From: Selaginella moellendorffii
Lineage: Eukaryota; Streptophyta; Lycopodiopsida; Selaginellales; Selaginellaceae
DNA length: 64,000 nt
Assembly (NCBI RefSeq): GCF_000143415.4
Contig: NW_003314374.1
Location: forward strand, 211,754 to 275,753
Direction: 5' to 3'
Shown piece by piece: positions 27,837-39,298 of this stretch. The position numbers were made by a program, and so were the translations under genes. Under the pieces are notes generated by a model. It searched no databases. It was not told the origin of the DNA and saw only the letters and a list, made by a program, of their open reading frames with translations. Position 1 is the first letter of the stretch, and each line of letters begins with the position of its first letter.

Positions 27837-28581
27837 TCTTTCCCGATCGACACCTGGGCTAGCTGAAGACCTGTTCTTCCCAATCCCTGATATTTAGCCT
27901 TACTTTGACTAGATCGATCGCTCCCAAGAACGCCAGAGCAATGGGGATCGTTCCCCGGCAGCTACGCCGATACATTTGCAATCCCCTACTGGATCGCCAC
28001 AGTATCGGCAATCCGACAATTCGTTGCCGCCATAGCCTGCCTCCCGCACAACGAAATTTCCCACAGATCGGGCGGCGCCAAGACGAGACCGACACGCTAG
28101 AATGCCGGCACGATCGCCCTCAGCTCCACCGCGCACAGCGCTCCAAAACGCGTTCCCCCGTACACATCACTGCCCGGAATGCGTGCCACTGGAATCCGCG
28201 AGCGCAATCCAATGCTACAGTGCCGATCGAGCGACCGCCGGCGAAGGGGAAGGAAAGAATCGAGAAACCCTAGCTCTAGGACGCCGCGCCAGGGGAGGCC
28301 TTGACGCTCCAACAAAAGAGAAGCAACGAAGAATACGTGGTGTTTTACCGGGTTTGCGATCGTACGGACGAGCCTACCAGCGTGGCAGCATCGCGGCCGT
28401 CGGTGCTGCCACCCACGTACCGCGTGACGCCGGCAATGAAGGAGCATTTACGTGGTAGAGCTGCCGTCGATCAGCGCGATCCAGCGGCGGCAATCGGTCC
28501 AAGTGTTAGGAATTTTCTTGGTGTTAAGAAATCGCTTTGGATTATATTTCTCGATATTTACACTTAGGTGTTCTCAATCCC
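27837..28581. other. GC-rich intergenic region, divergent promoter, no gene supported
   Basis: Both strands are open over several hundred bases because stops are rare in this GC-rich stretch. The conceptual products are Arg/His/Cys-rich and match no family. It separates the start of NDR copy 2 from the start of the first fucosyltransferase-like gene. Confidence 0.55.
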
Positions 28582-30418
28582 ATGGAGAAATCTTTACGGC
28601 GCAAGTTCTTGTGGATTGTCTCATTGTTTCTACTGATTTTACTTTGGATCGGCTACCCAAGTGATAGATGCGTGCTCAATTTCTCCACTGGGGCGGTCAA
28701 CTTTAGCAAAACGCATCAAGAAAGAGTGAGATTTCAGGTGGATCTTTGGAGCGAGACCTTGCATGGAGTGATGAACAAGAGCACCAATCTAGATCTCGAT
28801 TCACTCTCTTATGCTCCTCACATCCAAGATTGCAAAAGGTCTGGGCAATTGCATGCTAAGTTGGATGGTCGTGGAGAGAATGGGAAATGGCCCCCTTGGA
28901 GCCTGTCCCAGGGATCAAACCTTGATAGCGGCGAGGTGGAGATTATAATGGATCAAATGTTCTACATCAACAAAACAGTTCCCAGTCTCAATATTCCTTG
29001 GGTATATAAATCTATTGATTTGTTCTTAAATGATATAACTTTGGAACTTTCTTTTTCCTAGATTCTTGGTGGTGATGAGGAAAATCTCCCATTGACAAGG
29101 CTTGTCCAGCATGATTTGTGGCTGAATCAACACCCCAAAGATTGCAGCAATGCAAGGTTTCTCATGGCAGACTGGTTTAGCGAGAAAGCACCCAACTCCA
29201 TCGGCGTTGGCTCGGAGCTTGTGTACCTCTCGGCTATGTTCTCGATGGCTGTCATGCAAAAGAGGGTCTTGGTGACCAAGGCGTATCACGGTGCAAATCA
29301 CTCGGGATGTTTGGGTATAATATCATTTCATCTTGAGGTTGAGAATTTTGTTTGTGATCTTATAGGATTCGATCATACAAGATTGTCTTGTTATTTCGTT
29401 CCTGAGGCTTCGAGTGAATGCATTGCCCGGGCTTTGGAGCTTTCTTCGCGAAAGGAATCTTGGGATCAAGGCCTTCTTATAGATTTTGATTATAATCATG
29501 GATGGTTTGTTCCAAGGTTCGTAGTATTTTAAAGTTGCTACTTCAATGTTTTCCTCTTTCCTGCTGTGAAGGTTGTGGGGCGAGCCTTGGAAAAGAATCC
29601 AACCATCTGTGGAACTCAATGGGATTTTCATGCAAGATGTTAATGGTAACAACGAAAGAAGGTGGTGGAGGGCTCAGGTTTATTAACAACTTAAAATTTC
29701 ATTAATTTATACTAAAAGTATGTTTCAGGTGTTTCGATATCTCATGCGTTTCCCGAGCGAGTATCTTTGCAATCTACTAAACGTAGCCCGGAATGAGGCA
29801 TTTGGAGAGGCAGCAGCAAGATTGATACTAAAGAATTATCCCCAAGGCAATTGGAACTCTAACAATCATAGCTCTCATAGTGAGAGTCCCATGGAAGCAA
29901 ATGTTTGGAGCAGCTATGGACCATGGATTCCACGGCCTTTAGTGAGCATTCACGTGAGGCAAGGAGATAAAAACATCGATATGAAAGTCCACCCCTTTAA
30001 AGACTACATGAAACTCGCCACCAGGCTGCGCAAGAAATTCCCACATATAACTGGTGTGTGGCTTTCAACAGAAATGCAGGTAAAAAGTATCTGTTTCCTT
30101 ATTGCATTTTTTTTTTTCATTTTGTTTTTCTAGAGTGTAATTGACGAAAGCAAGGAGTATGAAGGATGGAACTTTTTCTTCACAGATATAAAGAGACAAG
30201 TTGGAGCAACACGCATGGCCGAGTACATGGCTTCACTGGGAAAGAGGAAAAATTTTGAGAATAGTTATGTCAATCTCTTGATGGCTGCTGACTGTGATTT
30301 CTTTGTTGGGGTTTTGGGGTCAACTTGGAGCTATGCCATTGATTGCTTGAGGATGACCAGTGGAAAAGTCAAGGCTGGCTTCCTCACGGTCAACCCCGTA
30401 AATATGTTTCTGCGCTAA
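28582..30418 (+). CDS. Type II membrane fucosyltransferase-like protein, copy A
   Basis: The start MEKSLRRKFLWIVSLFLLIL is a short basic tail plus a signal anchor, as in Golgi glycosyltransferases. Six exons follow with introns of about 50-70 bases (for example after LNIPW, after PR before LWGEPWK, and after RRWWRAQ). The lumenal part has the PHIQDCKR block, RRWWRAQVFRYLMRFPSEYL, and RPLVSIHVRQGDK. This last is the H-V-R-x-x-D-K motif of the GDP-fucose-binding superfamily of GT23 (FUT8-like) and protein O-fucosyltransferases. LSTEMQ and DFFVGVLGSTWSYAIDCLR follow. The exact acceptor is unknown; GT23-like is the best guess. It is nearly the same as copy B and clearly related to copy C. Confidence 0.75.
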
Positions 30419-30769
30419 TTCAAAGAAGAAAACCAAGAGAAAAAACAATCCCACTCACAAGAGCTTCTTCAATAGCACTAGCCCAGGGATGATTACTGGG
30501 AAAGTTGTTCGCTTCCAATCTTGTGTGAGAGAGCTTGTCAGGAGAAAAGTTCGCCAGCTATGATCATGCTACAGCAGCTATGATAGTACGCCAGTTCTCA
30601 AGTGCTATAGCCGCACAATAGCAAGATCAATAACCAAAGCTCAAAAATATAAAGCATAAACTTAGTTATGGAATTTTAACACTAGGAAAGCCATCCTGTT
30701 CCTAGATAGCTCCCATCCTGTGAACAATCTCCACTGTCAACATTCTTATTGATTTGTGATTGTTAGTGA
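30419..30769. other. Intergenic region after copy A
   Basis: Holds the 3' UTR of copy A; part of it (CACAAGAGCTTCTTCAATAG) is shared with the region after copy B, so the duplication reached past the stop codon. No gene is seen. Confidence 0.5.
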
Positions 30770-31125
30770 CTATACTGGCCCTGGTGTGTGGAGCAAAAGA
30801 AGACGTCTGGGTGCGTCTTGCGTGCCATTTCCATGGTGGACATCAAAGTCGATGATTAAAACTCGCTTGAGGCCGCTAGTGCACTGTGCATGTCTAGCTG
30901 TGATGACCGCATTGCCAAAAACGCAGAATCCCATGGGGCCTGCCGGGACTGCGTGGTGGCCTGAAGGTCGGATCAAAGCAAATCCAATTGGGGGCCTTGG
31001 ACCAGACACACTCATCTGGAAAAAAACGAAGAAAAAACATTCTCAGGTAGGAGTTACGCAAAAGAGCCTATGGATTAGTAGAGAAGTCGACCACCACTGC
31101 AAGCATGGATTCTTCGTATGTCTTT
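30770..31125 (-). pseudogene. Inverted fragment of the class II histone deacetylase gene
   Basis: On the minus strand it matches two exons of the intact gene at 48843-50470: an exon with the YEESMLA region and the exon with [34 protein letters not shown] and [14 protein letters not shown]. It then goes out of frame after about 80 residues. Both ends of the gene are missing. It sits after fucosyltransferase copy A, whereas the intact gene sits after copy C in the other orientation. Confidence 0.9.
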
Positions 31126-33158
31126 CAAGCATTGTTAAAAGCTTGTAGCAAGTATAAAGGAACTTGAAACTGTTTGCAAATACCGTGGATCTATAATAAT
31201 AAGGAGTTGCTAAACTTTCTGGGCTGCTAAATTGACAAAATGTGGAGTAACTTGGTCAATATCAGTTTTTTATTGCAGTGGGTGTGCAATACGTGGGGGA
31301 GGAGGTGGTTTATTTGTGCAGCCCAAGAGGGAAAAACTCTCCTTTTACCACAGCTCCTCTTGCAGCTAGGGAAATTTTCTTTGCTAGAGATGGAGGCCCA
31401 AGAGTTTGTGCTGCTGCTCACATTGAAAGCTAGTTGGGAAGCTTGAGTGTTAGTGTGATACTCATGGTGAAACCAGCCCCCCCCTCGCCCCCCTCTCCCC
31501 CGCCCACCCTATCATTTTGGGCTTTTACCCTTTGACCTGTATTAATATTTGGAGTCATACTCAGTCTTAGTCTTCGGTTTTCAGTCTTGGACTTAGTTTC
31601 AATCTTTATTTCAGACTCCATCTCATACTCTATTTCGGATTTCATCTTAGACTCTATTTCAAACTCAATGTTGTGTGTATGCTGTGTCTAGGGTTTTATC
31701 CATCCCATTTTTCACAAAAGTTCTTGCTTCTGTATTTAGGGCTAGATTAGCAATGGAGCACCATGGCTGGTGCTTATAGAACTAGAGAGCTTGCTTAGAT
31801 CTCTCATATGCTGCACAAGAATTTTCTATTCATCTTTGTAGGATGCCTCAGTTAAGAATAGGTAAGATCTTTCCGTTCTTGCAAAGGAAATTCAATTTTC
31901 AAGTTCTACACTCGGTTTTAACATGTGAGAAGCTGGCTCTTGCAGTAATACATATTGCCATGGTAGAGTAATTGCAATTGAAGGCATAGTGATGACTTTC
32001 AACTCTTGATTTTGTGCAAATGCCTCTTGGTTGGCTGTGAGACTGATAGTCGAGCCATAGTCACTAGAGTAGTTCCTAGTGAGAAATTCTTTGTCTCTTT
32101 CTATGATTACAATTTTCTTATATAAAACACTAACCATATAGCAATAACCAAGGTTAAAATAGAGACATTGAGGATTACAATTATATGCCTTTGCTAGTAA
32201 CTAAATTTGGGTGTTTTACATGTTTCTTCAAGTATATGTCCTTTATATGATGCCAATAGCAACACATTTTAAGCATGGTGAGGTGCTAGAAATCTAGATG
32301 GCTTCTTTTGAAATTTTTTCCCCATAAAACTCTTAATGTATTTGTCTTTTGGCTCAAATTTGAAGTTTTTCAAAGACTTCACTTTGCCAACCCACCAACA
32401 TTTTCTAATCTATAATAATGAGGAGTGTTAAAGAAATAACCTTTTGACAGTTACCCTTCCATTTGACAATTGGAAGGGTAACTGCCATTGATTGAATTCA
32501 TGTCTTTGCTGAAATATTTTGATAAAGTTTTGTTTAGGCAATTAGCTATCTGACACAACTTGCATGCCCTTTGGCTATTGTGAGAAAAAAAGTAAAATTG
32601 ATTGTGTATGCATATCAAATTGGGAAATTGGTGCTTCCTCCCTCAATTTCAATTGTATAAGGCTCTAGATTTTTTAATGAATTCATTTGAATTCAGCTAT
32701 ATAGACATGTTGGCTTTGTGAAGAGAGTGGTTAACAAAGCTGGTGATCACATGCATATGTTAATCTCTATATGAACTTAAAATCAATGTTAGAACTACTG
32801 GATATTGCTTGGTAGTGGGACAGTAAATAAGATTGCTAACTCCAGCCAAAATAATATCCAGTCTTAAGTGAGCTGGGGTGTGCTGCTATTGTACTTGCTT
32901 TTCCCAATTGCCTCATATTTAGCTAAATCCATGAATAACAACACCATATTTTCTCAAGAGGACCTGTTATGACACAATTTTGTATCAGCACTTCAAGGAG
33001 GGAGAAAGATATGTATATACTTCTTTTTTTCAACCTTTGGCTAAACTCTTTTACTTCTTCAACTTGAACTCAATGTTCAATTTGCAATTATGCAAGTATG
33101 CAATTTGCAAGTATGCCTTGGCTTTGCAAAGTATTGAGAGGCATATATCACCAGGTCA
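31126..33158. other. AT-rich intergenic region, no gene seen
   Basis: Contains a C-rich simple tract (about 31468-31506), a stretch of repeated CTTAGTCTTC/TTTCAGACTC-like words (31560-31670), and a short hairpin (32448-32484). No coding family is recognised. Confidence 0.5.
32448..32484. repeat. 13-base perfect inverted repeat
   Basis: CAGTTACCCTTCC is followed after 11 bases by its exact reverse complement. It could form a hairpin or be the core of a decayed MITE; no outer terminal repeats were found. Confidence 0.7.
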
Positions 33159-33341
33159 CTAGTTGCTTCTAACTATTGACACTAGCATATGTATTTATAC
33201 TCATAATAACCTTGAATGTGCTAATGAAAAAACTAATTTAGACCTTGAACATGCAAAAATTACTTCAGACCTTGAGGATACTAATATAAATATAGAATAT
33301 GCTAATGAAGTGCATACAAATATAGACCTTGAAAATGCATA
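33159..33341 (+). other. Open stretch with an acidic, repetitive product
   Basis: The frame reads TNLDLEHAK, SDLEDTN, NIEYANEVHTNIDLENA before a stop: about 11-residue degenerate repeats with heptad-like spacing. There is no ATG near its start. It may be a fragment of a coiled-coil gene or a tandem repeat that happens to be open. Confidence 0.25.
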
Positions 33342-33759
33342 AAAGAAATACAATTGCATATATAATACATTTATTTAATATTGAAAATAATATTGGAAAT
33401 ATGGGTTTATTACATTTTGAAAATGAGTTAAACTCAATGTGAAAAAGGTTTGCCTTCCCTAACTTTCATCTTTACCTCATATGATTTTTAATGAAAATTA
33501 TAGACTTGAACTTTAAAATTAACATAATAAATTTTAATAGTGCTTTATGTTGATAATTTAAATAGTAAAGGCTCATTACATAGTCAATAATTGTATGAAG
33601 AAGTAATGTTTTCATTTAAAACCATAAAAAAACACTATAAATACACTATTATGAGCACTATTATAAAAAACATTAGAAAACATTTTTAAACTTTATACAA
33701 CAAAATAATATTCCAAACTAGTTTGTCATGTAGTTAAATTTTGAAAACCCTGCATCTGT

Positions 33760-33972
33760 ATGAGCCTAAATCCCACTCACATAATTTGTGATGTGTGTGC
33801 CAACAATTGCTGCCTTGCTAAACCGTGGCTGTCATTGCCATGCTTGCTGTGGTTGCTACTCCTCACCCTCCTGTGCCTTGCTGTGGCAGCTGTGGCCTCT
33901 CCTGTGCCATGCAATTATGCCATGGCTCAAAACATGGCAAATTGCTTAGGTTCAACCAAAAGTGGTAAGTAG
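33760..33972 (+). CDS. Possible first exon of a small secreted Cys-containing protein
   Basis: From an internal Met the frame gives LPCLLWLLLLTLLCLAVAA, a strong signal peptide, then SPVPCNYAMAQNMANCLGS, with two Cys spaced a little like the start of a lipid-transfer protein. A GTAAGT donor follows the SG codons at about 33963. No second exon was found downstream before copy B, so this may be a truncated gene. Confidence 0.3.
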   Translation: MSLNPTHIICDVCANNCCLAKPWLSLPCLLWLLLLTLLCLAVAAVASPVPCNYAMAQNMANCLGSTKSGK

Positions 33973-34197
33973 CTCTAAAAAAAAACTGGTAGAGCTTTTT
34001 TTATATCACCCAGGACCTAACAAAGAGATCATGCAGTTGACTAATGCGAAGATGATGATTTAGTAGATACCAAACATGTTCAGCATTAAATTTCTCACGT
34101 TCCATGAGCACATGGAACGTAATTAAAGTATTCTTTTTTACAGCCTGTAAAATACCAAAATCATTTGAGGCCGTCCGACATAGGTGAAGTTCATCCC

Positions 34198-36048
34198 ATG
34201 GAGAAATCTTTGTGGTGCAAGTTCTTGTGGATTGTCGCAGTGTTTCTACTGATTTTTCTTTGGATCGTCTACCCAAGTGATAGATGCGTGCTCAATTTCT
34301 CCACTGGGGCGGTCAACTTTAGCAAAACGCATCAAGAAAGAGTGAGAGATCTGGTGAATATTTGGAGCGAGACCCTGTATGGAGTGATGAACAAGAGCGC
34401 CAATCTAGATCTCGATTCACTCTCTTATGCTCCTCACATCCAAGATTGCAAAAGGTCTGGTGAATTGCATGCTAAGTTGGATGGTCGTGGAGAGAATGGG
34501 AAATGGCCCCCTTGGAGCCTGTCCCAGGGATCAAACCTTGATAGCAGCGAGGTGGAGATTATAATGGATCAAATGTTCTACATCAACAATACAGTTCCCA
34601 GTCTCAACATTCCTTGGGTATATAAATCTATTGATGGTTCTAACTTTAAAACTTTCTTTTTCCTAGATTCTTGGTGGTGATGAGGAGAATCTCCCATTGA
34701 CAAGGCTTGTCCAGCATGATTTGTGGCTGAATCAACACCCCAAAGATTGCAGCAATGCAAGGTTTCTCATGGCAGACTGGTTTAGCCAGCAAACACCCAC
34801 CTCCATCGGTGTTGGCTCGGAGCTTGTATTTCTCTCGGCTATGTTCTCGATGGCTGTCATGCAAAAGAGGGTGTTGGTGACCAAGGCATATCACGGGGCA
34901 AATCATTCGGGATGTTTGGGTAATAATCTTGAGGTTTAGAATCTTTTACAATTCTTATCATATAGGATTGGATCATGCGAGATGGTCTTGCTATTTCGTT
35001 CCTGAGGCTTCGAGTGAATGTATTGCCCGGGCTTTGGAGCTTTCCTCGCAAAAGGAACCTTGGGATCAAGGCCTTCTTGTAAATTTTGATCATAATCACG
35101 GGTGGACTGTCCCAAGGTTTGTAGCAAAGTTGATATAATCGAAATCACAGTGTCTTCCTCTTTCCTGCTGTGAAGATTGTGGGGTGAGCCTTGGAAAAGA
35201 ATCGAACCATCAGTGGAACTCGATGGGGTTCTTATGGCAGATGTCAATGGTAACAACGAAAGAAGGTGGTGGAGAGCTCAGGTTTATTAGATTTAATTAA
35301 CTCAAAATTCTCATTAATTTATACTAATAAGTATGTTTCAGGTGTTCCGATATCTCATGCGTTTTCGGAGCGAGTATCTTTGCAATCTACTAAACGTAGC
35401 CCGGAATGAGGCATTTGGAGAGGCAGCAGCAAGATTGATACTAAAGAATTACCCACAAGGCAATTGGAACTCTAACAATCATAGCTCTCATAGTGAGAGT
35501 CCCATGGAAGCAAATCTTTGGAGCAGCTATGGACCATGGATTCCACGGCCTTTAGTGAGCATTCACGTGAGACAAGGAGATAAAAACATCGATATGGAAG
35601 TCCATCCCTTTAAAGACTACATGAAGCTCGCCATGAGGCTGCGCAAGAAATTCCCACACATAAACCGTGTGTGGCTTTCAACAGAAATGCAGGTAACAAA
35701 TGCTTTATTTCTTTCTCAGATACTTATTTATATTATTTTTCTTTCTCATTTATATTTTGCTAGAATGTAATTGATGAAAGCAAGGAGTATGAAGGCTGGA
35801 ATTTTTTCTTCACTGATATAAAGAGACAGGTTGGAGCAACACGCATGGCCGAGTACATGGCTTCACTGGGAAAGAGGAAAAATTTTGAGAATAGTTATGT
35901 CAATCTCTTGATGGCTGCTGACTGTGATTTCTTTGTGGGAGTTTTGGGGTCAACTTGGAGCTATGCCATTGACTGCTTGAGGATGACCAGCGGAAAAGTC
36001 AAGGCTGGCTTCCTCACAGTCAACCCCGTGAATTACTTGCTGCGATAA
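34198..36048 (+). CDS. Type II membrane fucosyltransferase-like protein, copy B
   Basis: Same exon plan and almost the same protein as copy A: MEKSLWCKFLWIVAVFLLIF anchor, PHIQDCKR block, RPLVSIHVRQGDK motif, DFFVGVLGSTW block, stop at 36048. Introns are also alignable, for example the one before VFRYLMRF with ATTTATACTAATAAGTATG, so the duplication is recent or kept uniform by gene conversion. Predicted to sit in the Golgi membrane with the catalytic part in the lumen. The gene ends 191 bases from the end of the convergent beta-hexosaminidase gene. Both copies look intact. Confidence 0.75.
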
Positions 36049-36239
36049 CTTTATTTGTCACTTGAAAGAAGAAAAACCAGGAGAAAAATCAGCCCCGCTC
36101 ACAAGAGCTTCTTCAATAGCGCTGGGAGCCAAGGTATGATCAGTGGAAAAGTTCTGGTCGATTTCTTCGCTTCCAATCCTGTGTGATGCACAGAGAGAGA
36201 GAGCTTCTCAGCATAAAAGTTCGAATTTTTTCTAAGTTT

Positions 36240-38705
36240 TTACCTCTGATCAGTGTACATTGATAGATTCACCATTGTTGAACTTGAGTCTCGAAGATCT
36301 GGAGGCTGCAGCGAGTCTCGCGTTTGTTGTGGGTGCAGAGGAGATGCAGCTATGCCCCTCTCATTCAGCAAGCTTCTGAAGAATTCAAGCCTGGGAGCAG
36401 CATTTTCAGGACCCAAACTTGTGACTTTGGATGGGCTCCAAAGCCTCTCTAAACCAAAAAAACAAAAAAACAAAAAGCATAATAATCAGACAAGAACAAG
36501 ATAGAAAACATGTAGAGAAAGCTTGCCTGCAGCTGCTGCTGCTCTTGGCCATATTTTTTGCTGGATATTGCTTGCATCAACTTGTTCACCCCACATACAA
36601 ACTTCGCCTCCAATAATAAGCTCCTGTTCAATTTCGCTGGTGATGTTATCGAATGGCTCCTTGGAGTAAAACTTCTCCCATGGTATCTCAATGTGATCCA
36701 AATACCACGAAGATTGCTCGCTGACTATGCACTTGAGGCCCGACTCGACAACATCGGGAGCGATTTGAGGCCCCCACCTGATTATAGGATGTCCTTCAAA
36801 GGTGAGAGGAAATGTGTCAAAGAAGTATTTACCAGTTGTGGACAATTGTCTTCCTTGACAAACTTTGTCCAAATTTTTCAAATGGTTCTTGCCTGTAAAA
36901 GGAGCACGAGATAATGCGATCGAAGATCAAAAGCATGTTACCAGTTGACGGGAACATAACCATGTTTCATGGCCAGCTTTTGGACTTGGAGTACAAAAAA
37001 CTCGTACGCTTCTGCTGCTGTAAAATTATGCTCTACAAGCCTGATTTTCAAAGAGTTGATAAACTATAAACTTCAAGTAGGATACCAGTTATTTGTGGGC
37101 CTCGCAATTTGCCAGCAGCCTGTTTAACACCATATAAGAAAAAAAACTAAAAACTTGAGGATGGTTTTTGCTTACTTGTGTCGACTTCGTCTCCGCCGAT
37201 ATGCAAAAGCTCGAATGGAAAAACCTTTGAAAGATCTATATAACATCGAGTTTACAAGGATTGCAACCCATAATCAAAGAAGATCATACCAGAAAATATG
37301 CCATCTATCACCTCAAAGGTGAACTCTTGGCTGATATCCAATGGTGTTGTGCAGCTTTCAGAAGGCCATAGCTCAGGATATCCAACTCCCCTACGCTTGA
37401 AAAATCATAAAAACGCATGATAACTTTAATCTGGAGAGAGAACAAGCTTACCATGAGCGAGCGTGTCCAGGAACATCAATCTCTGGCATGACATGCACAC
37501 CTCTCAATCGAGCGTACCTGTAAGAGCAATCAAATGCACAGGTTGATCGTTTTCTTTTTGAAAGTATGGCTTACTCGACTATTGCTTTTGCATCATCGAG
37601 GTTGTAGCGCTGAGTGATTGAGAAGGAGCCTTTCCAAAGCTCTGGAAAAGATGGAATCTCCAAAGGGAAGGATTCCTCGTCGACAACATGCCAGTGCAAA
37701 ACATTCTGGAAAGGAAGAAAAGAAGAGCTCAGATTTGATCGATAGAGATCAAACTCACGAGCTTCGCATAGGCCATGGAGTCGATCACATTCTCGATCGT
37801 CTTTAGTGGTAAGTAGTGTCGAGCAGTATCTGGTAAGAGAAAAAGAATGAATTTACGTCAAGAACAACAAGACAACCACAGAAAAACTGAAACTTTACCA
37901 ATCAGAAGCCCTCTATAAGAAAATCTGGGCTCATCGAGAATGTCCCACGGACAGTCCTGTACAAGAATCTCTCTCGCGAGAACATCGTAGCTGCAAATCT
38001 GGCTAAAGGTCTAGAAAAAAAAGGAGACAAATGAATAGAGCCATCCCACACACATTTTTTTTGGTCTTACCTCGAGTCCTCGTAGAGCTCCATAAACAGT
38101 TCTTGCCTGGAATGAATGGAACGCAAGAAAATCAGGCGATAAGCCTCACGATCTTTCCTTACCTGGAGCAATGCGGCCTTGGAATTCAGAGGATCAGGGA
38201 TTTGGAGGCGGTAGGATTCATCCACGCCAAGATGGAGCTGCCGAAAAACTCATCACAAACACCCTAGACAAATAGTAAAGTCACTCACGCTTTGGTTGAA
38301 CGACTTAAGATCGATGCAAAGTTCGTCAAGAACAAACTTCGCTGGATCAATCTTTGCTGGAGTTTTCAGCTTCCGCTGCCTGAGAATCAGTGAGGTATAG
38401 CGATCAATTCCTGCTTGCAAGACTTCCAGATTTTCCCGAGCCGCTGATGAAAAACTTATAGAAAATTGCCTGGACAGTGTCATCAGAATGGAGCCTTGGG
38501 AGAGATTTCTTGGAGCTGGCCAGATGAGAACGCTAGTGTTGCTGCTGTGATCATCCCAATTTGTCAAAGTGATTGAAGAGGCAACATGCCAGAAAGAAGA
38601 CTTGCTACTTTTGCTCCAGTAAGTGTTGGTAACAATTGATGAGAGTATGACAGCTATAATTCCTATCACAAAAATCTTCCTCAATCTTTTGCTGCTCCAC
38701 AACAT
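36240..38705 (-). CDS. Beta-N-acetylhexosaminidase (GH20), membrane-anchored, copy 1
   Basis: GH20 hexosaminidases remove terminal GlcNAc/GalNAc; in plants they trim N-glycans in the late secretory path. The first exon (from 38705) gives a basic start and an anchor, LRKIFVIGIIAVILSSIV, then an N-terminal GH20b-type domain with WPAPRNLSQGS. Later exons give FSYRGLLIDTARHYLPL, NVLHWHVVDEESFPLEIPS, MPEIDVPGHARSW and the catalytic Asp-Glu pair in LLHIGGDEVDTSCW. VSEQSSWYLDHIEIPW and IIGGEVCMWGEQVDASNIQQ follow, then the C-terminal RLW end and stop at 36240. More than ten short introns are seen. All expected catalytic residues are present. The anchor suggests a Golgi or plasma-membrane form rather than a vacuolar one. 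Confidence 0.93.
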
Positions 38706-39298
38706 TGTCGCGTTTTTGTGGTACTTGTGTTCCTGCCAAACTTAAAGGTTGAGTGCTCGTTTTGGAAAAGTCCATCAAGAAGATTCCTTTTTAGTGATAT
38801 GGTTCGTTGACAATGTTTCATTGGGATTATTAAATTGAAAGCTGGCTATTGCTGACACTTTGGCAAACATCTAACATGAAAAGAATATACATAATAATCA
38901 GTTTATTAAAAAACTTGTGTTTGTAATTACAGTTTAGTCTTAATCCTATCTCAAGCAACAGCACTCTTCCTTTGATCAAAATCGCTGTTGAAGAATCGAT
39001 CTTTCTTGAGAACGCAGTGCCTGGGCTCATAGATCTCTCCGAGAGCTCTTCGCTGATGCCACGCATTCTGCAAAAGGCTGCCAAATTGGCAACATGCAAA
39101 CGTGAATCAATTCTTTCGTCACCAAGTGGTAGAAATAAACCTCGCTGGAGCTGCGAGTGCTTCCGTGAGATCGAGAAGAGCACTGGATATCTCTCATGAG
39201 ACGAAAATTCGGCTTCTTGTGATTTCTTGTTTCGCAGTATATAGTTCAATCCATTTCAAGAGCTAGATCAAAAATTGAGAGAAGAGAGTATCCAGCGA
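38706..39298. other. Intergenic region, divergent promoter
   Basis: Lies between the hexosaminidase copy 1 start (minus) and the AIR-synthase-like gene start (plus). Open frames on both strands over 38970-39250 have no recognisable motif. Confidence 0.45.

Noticed and set aside
27859-28447. Long open frames on both strands before FUT copy A
   Set aside because: GC-rich DNA with few stops; the Arg/His/Cys-rich products match nothing and mirror each other.
38830-39249. Open frames between hexosaminidase 1 and the PurM-like gene
   Set aside because: Both strands are partly open, with no motif and no splice partners; treated as promoter DNA.
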